64,000 nt of DNA from Streptomyces sp. NRRL F-5122 (GTDB lineage Bacteria; Actinomycetota; Actinomycetes; Streptomycetales; Streptomycetaceae): contig NZ_LMWH01000161.1 of assembly GCF_001507435.1 (NCBI RefSeq), positions 67,563 to 131,562 on the forward strand, read 5' to 3'. The translations under genes and the position numbers were made by a program. The notes under the pieces are model-generated. The model made no database searches, was not told where the DNA came from, and worked only from the letters and a program-made list of their open reading frames with translations. Below, one piece after another: positions 62,228-64,000 of this stretch. Positions within the stretch are counted from its first letter, which is position 1. Each line of letters opens with the position of its first letter.

Positions 62228-62903
62228 CGGCGCCGCGCACCCACCGTCCCGCCGCACGGCGATGACCCGGGCCCGCACGGCACGAGCCCCTGGACCGCCG
62301 GGCGCCCGCGCCGTGGCCCTTCGTCCCCGGGCCCGGGCGCCGGACGGCCACGGTGATGTGCCGAAGACGGCCGTCCGGGCGCCGTGGATCTCCCCCGGCG
62401 GGTAGGGATGCTCAGGAACGCGGCGCGTCGACCGGCTCCTTGCGGGAGGCCCGCAGCGAAGGGCAGAGCCCGGCCAGTGGACCCACGAGGACCCCGGCGA
62501 CCGGCGCTCCGAAGGCGAGCCGGACTGACGGCGGAGACGACCACGCCCAGGGTGGCGCCGACGACCCGGCCGAGGACTTCCCTGCACCCGCCGGGTGGGA
62601 TGCCGACTCGGTGCCGGTTCCGCGAGCCGCAGCCGGGGCAGCAGCAGACCCACCACCGCCGGATTCCGAACCGCGCGGGATGGTGCCCACGGGCCGTGGG
62701 AACCGCGGAATCGTGGGACTTCGCCAACGGCGACGGACCGGCGCACCGGGAACACGGCACGGTGAGCGCCCGATGGCCCGGCCGGCGACGGGGTCGTCAC
62801 TGGCTTCACCGTGGCGCCCGCGGTTCACGGCCACCGGCTCAACGCATGACCGAACCGTGACGGCGGGTCCGCGAGCAGAGCGCCGCCGGGAGCGGCCGCC
62901 GGT
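62228..62903. other. 676-bp stretch without an intact gene
   Basis: Several GC-driven open frames exist but none has a ribosome site plus a plausible protein. The only family-like signal is the remnant at 62412-62595. The rest seems to be decayed or intergenic sequence. Confidence 0.5.
62412..62595 (-). pseudogene. Remnant of a FtsX/MacB-type ABC permease C terminus
   Basis: On the minus strand one frame reads LGRVVGATLGVVVSAVSP. After a shift another reads VRLAFGAPVAGVLVGPLAG and then PSLRASRKEPVDA before a stop. The hydrophobic span ending in an AGLxPSLRAxRxEPVDAxR motif is the usual end of FtsX-like permeases. The rest of the gene is missing upstream, so this is an eroded fragment with at least one frameshift. 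Confidence 0.45.
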
Positions 62904-63827
62904 TCAGATCACATGCGGGCCGGAGACGAAGCGGCCGTTCTTGTCGTAGGGCCAGGCGTTGGCGATGCATCCGCGCAGACCCTTGATCTGCTGCATCATC
63001 ACGGGGGCCAGTTGTCCGGGGCCCGCACAGGTCATGTGCGTATAGCCCAGGAAGTGCCCCATCTCGTGGTTGATGATCAGCGCCCGGTAGTCGTGGATCG
63101 GGCCGTCGAACGTGGGCGAGCCCTCGACCCAGCGCTTGAGGTTGACCACGACACCGCCGGCGACCTCGCAGTTGTACTCGCCTCGGGTGTCCTGGTGGAT
63201 GCCCGTCCAGCACAGGGCGTCCGCCGTTCCCGGTGTCGCGATCTTCACCGTGAGATCGTGGGCGGCTCCCTCGCCCACCAACTGGAAGGCGTAGGCCTCG
63301 TTGTGGGTCCAACCCCGTGGAGCGGCGAGAATCTCGGCGATCTCGTTCGCCGCTCGCGCCGGCGAGATGTCCAGCCCCGTCTCGACCTCCACCACATAGC
63401 GCAGCGGCTTCGGGCCGTGACCGACCTTCGCCCCGCCGGCTTGCGCGGTCACGAACCTGCCACTGCCGGTCGCGGGGACGTCGATCTCGGTGGGGGTCGG
63501 CGTCGGAGTGGGCGTGGGAGTCGGGGTGGGCGTGGCGGTCGGACGGTGTGCGGGGGCGGTGTGCCCCGTGTTCCGCGGGCGCGGCGCACCGCTCGACGCA
63601 TCGCTTCGTCCGCTGTCCAGGAAGTACGTCACGGACCCGAGCAGGCCGGCAGCCACCAGCATGCCGACCAGAAATCTCCGGCCGCGGCGGCGCGGACGCC
63701 GCCTGCCCTGGGAGGACCGGTGCCGACTGCCACCACGGTGGGAGGACCGGCCCTGACGGCCACCACGCTCGAAGGCCACGGCGCTGCCGGTGGGCGGTGC
63801 GGATTCCCGCTCTCGTGCCGAATACAT
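62904..63827 (-). CDS. Secreted/membrane-anchored DUF3152 zinc metalloprotease
   Basis: The 307-residue protein has a very basic cytosolic N terminus, one membrane segment near residues 52-68, a Thr-Pro repeat linker (near 97-115) and a globular domain with the metzincin-like zinc site HEMGHFLGYTH near residue 253. DUF3152 proteins are common in actinomycetes and predicted to cleave extracellular targets. The single anchor puts the enzyme outside the cell. The 173 bp before it show nothing further. Confidence 0.88.
   Translation of the reverse strand: MYSARERESAPPTGSAVAFERGGRQGRSSHRGGSRHRSSQGRRRPRRRGRRFLVGMLVAAGLLGSVTYFLDSGRSDASSGAPRPRNTGHTAPAHRPTATPTPTPTPTPTPTPTEIDVPATGSGRFVTAQAGGAKVGHGPKPLRYVVEVETGLDISPARAANEIAEILAAPRGWTHNEAYAFQLVGEGAAHDLTVKIATPGTADALCWTGIHQDTRGEYNCEVAGGVVVNLKRWVEGSPTFDGPIHDYRALIINHEMGHFLGYTHMTCAGPGQLAPVMMQQIKGLRGCIANAWPYDKNGRFVSGPHVI
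63484..63537 (-). repeat. Short tandem repeat encoding a Thr-Pro linker
   Basis: A degenerate 6-bp repeat (GTCGGN/GTGGGN on the plus strand) encodes alternating Thr and Pro between the anchor and the protease domain. Codon variety shows it is kept as a protein linker. Confidence 0.7.
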
Positions 63828-64000
63828 GGCAGCTCAAACTGGTCATTTCAGATGATCGCCATGAGCTCACATCATCACGAAACGGTAACGAGTGACCTCT
63901 CACCCCGTTATCTTCTTTGCGGTCCTGCAAGAGGGCCGCTGGCCTCCGGGCCCGGCATGGCTGTTGCCCCCTGTCGAACGGATGACCTGGGGGGTGGTGT

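Noticed and set aside
1..64000. Mobile elements, prophage or CRISPR arrays
   Set aside because: I found no transposase, integrase, phage structural or Cas motifs, and no spaced direct repeats of CRISPR type.

Overview
The window is from a high-GC actinomycete, almost certainly Streptomyces. The codons are strongly GC3-biased, GTG starts and 4-nt overlaps between consecutive genes are common, and the gene set is typical of the genus: ectABCD, class E sortase substrates, TerD proteins, PHO boxes of the 11-nt direct-repeat kind and many small regulators. I see no insertion sequences, prophage genes, CRISPR arrays or canonical tRNA/rRNA genes, so it reads as core chromosome.

Layout. (1) 1-10881: cobalamin biosynthesis. 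A VWA chelatase subunit cut by the window edge, cobO, cobB and cobI are followed by an opposed ZIP metal transporter, then cobM, cobL, a CbiG-CobJ fusion, cobH, cbiX and cobC, nearly all overlapping. (2) 10934-15735: an LAETG cell-wall protein, an amidohydrolase and a polar amino-acid ABC transporter. (3) 15888-20568: an aminotransferase, then the ectoine/5-hydroxyectoine operon ectABCD, closed by a strong terminator. (4) 20633-29860: a second class V aminotransferase-like protein, a DsbA-like oxidoreductase, acetyltransferases, a ketoglutarate-semialdehyde-type dehydrogenase facing an IclR regulator, a class B penicillin-binding protein and a purine permease. (5) 30005-44397: sugar-acid and polyol catabolism. 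It holds a GntR / aldolase / IlvD-type dehydratase operon, KdgD, a uronate-dehydrogenase-like enzyme, and a DeoR / sugar ABC importer / polyol dehydrogenase operon. (6) 44483-47931: a double TerD protein and a TetR/MFS pair. (7) 48076-50090: a Ro60/Rsr (TROVE) gene preceded on the same strand by two tandem Y RNAs of the tRNA-mimicking (YrlA) type. (8) 50172-55535: a Tat-exported PhoX phosphatase and a secreted ExeM/NucH-like nuclease, each with a PHO-box-like repeat upstream. (9) 55608-63827: an ArsR/SRPBCC pair, a Cys-rich hypothetical protein with a 46-aa upstream partner, a DapA paralogue, an MFS/HxlR pair, a gene remnant and a secreted DUF3152 metalloprotease.

How parts fit together. The cob genes cover several methylation, decarboxylation, amidation and adenosylation steps. 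CobG, CobN and the other early genes are not in view and may lie upstream of base 1. Uronate dehydrogenase, KdgD and the dioxovalerate-type dehydrogenase fit an oxidative uronate/aldarate route to 2-oxoglutarate, spread over about 15 kb.

The most interesting locus is 48076-50090. In both RNAs the T arm comes before the D arm and the acceptor-like stem is closed by a short loop, so they are circularly permuted tRNA look-alikes. The upstream copy also has a clean Ro-type outer stem with a bulge.
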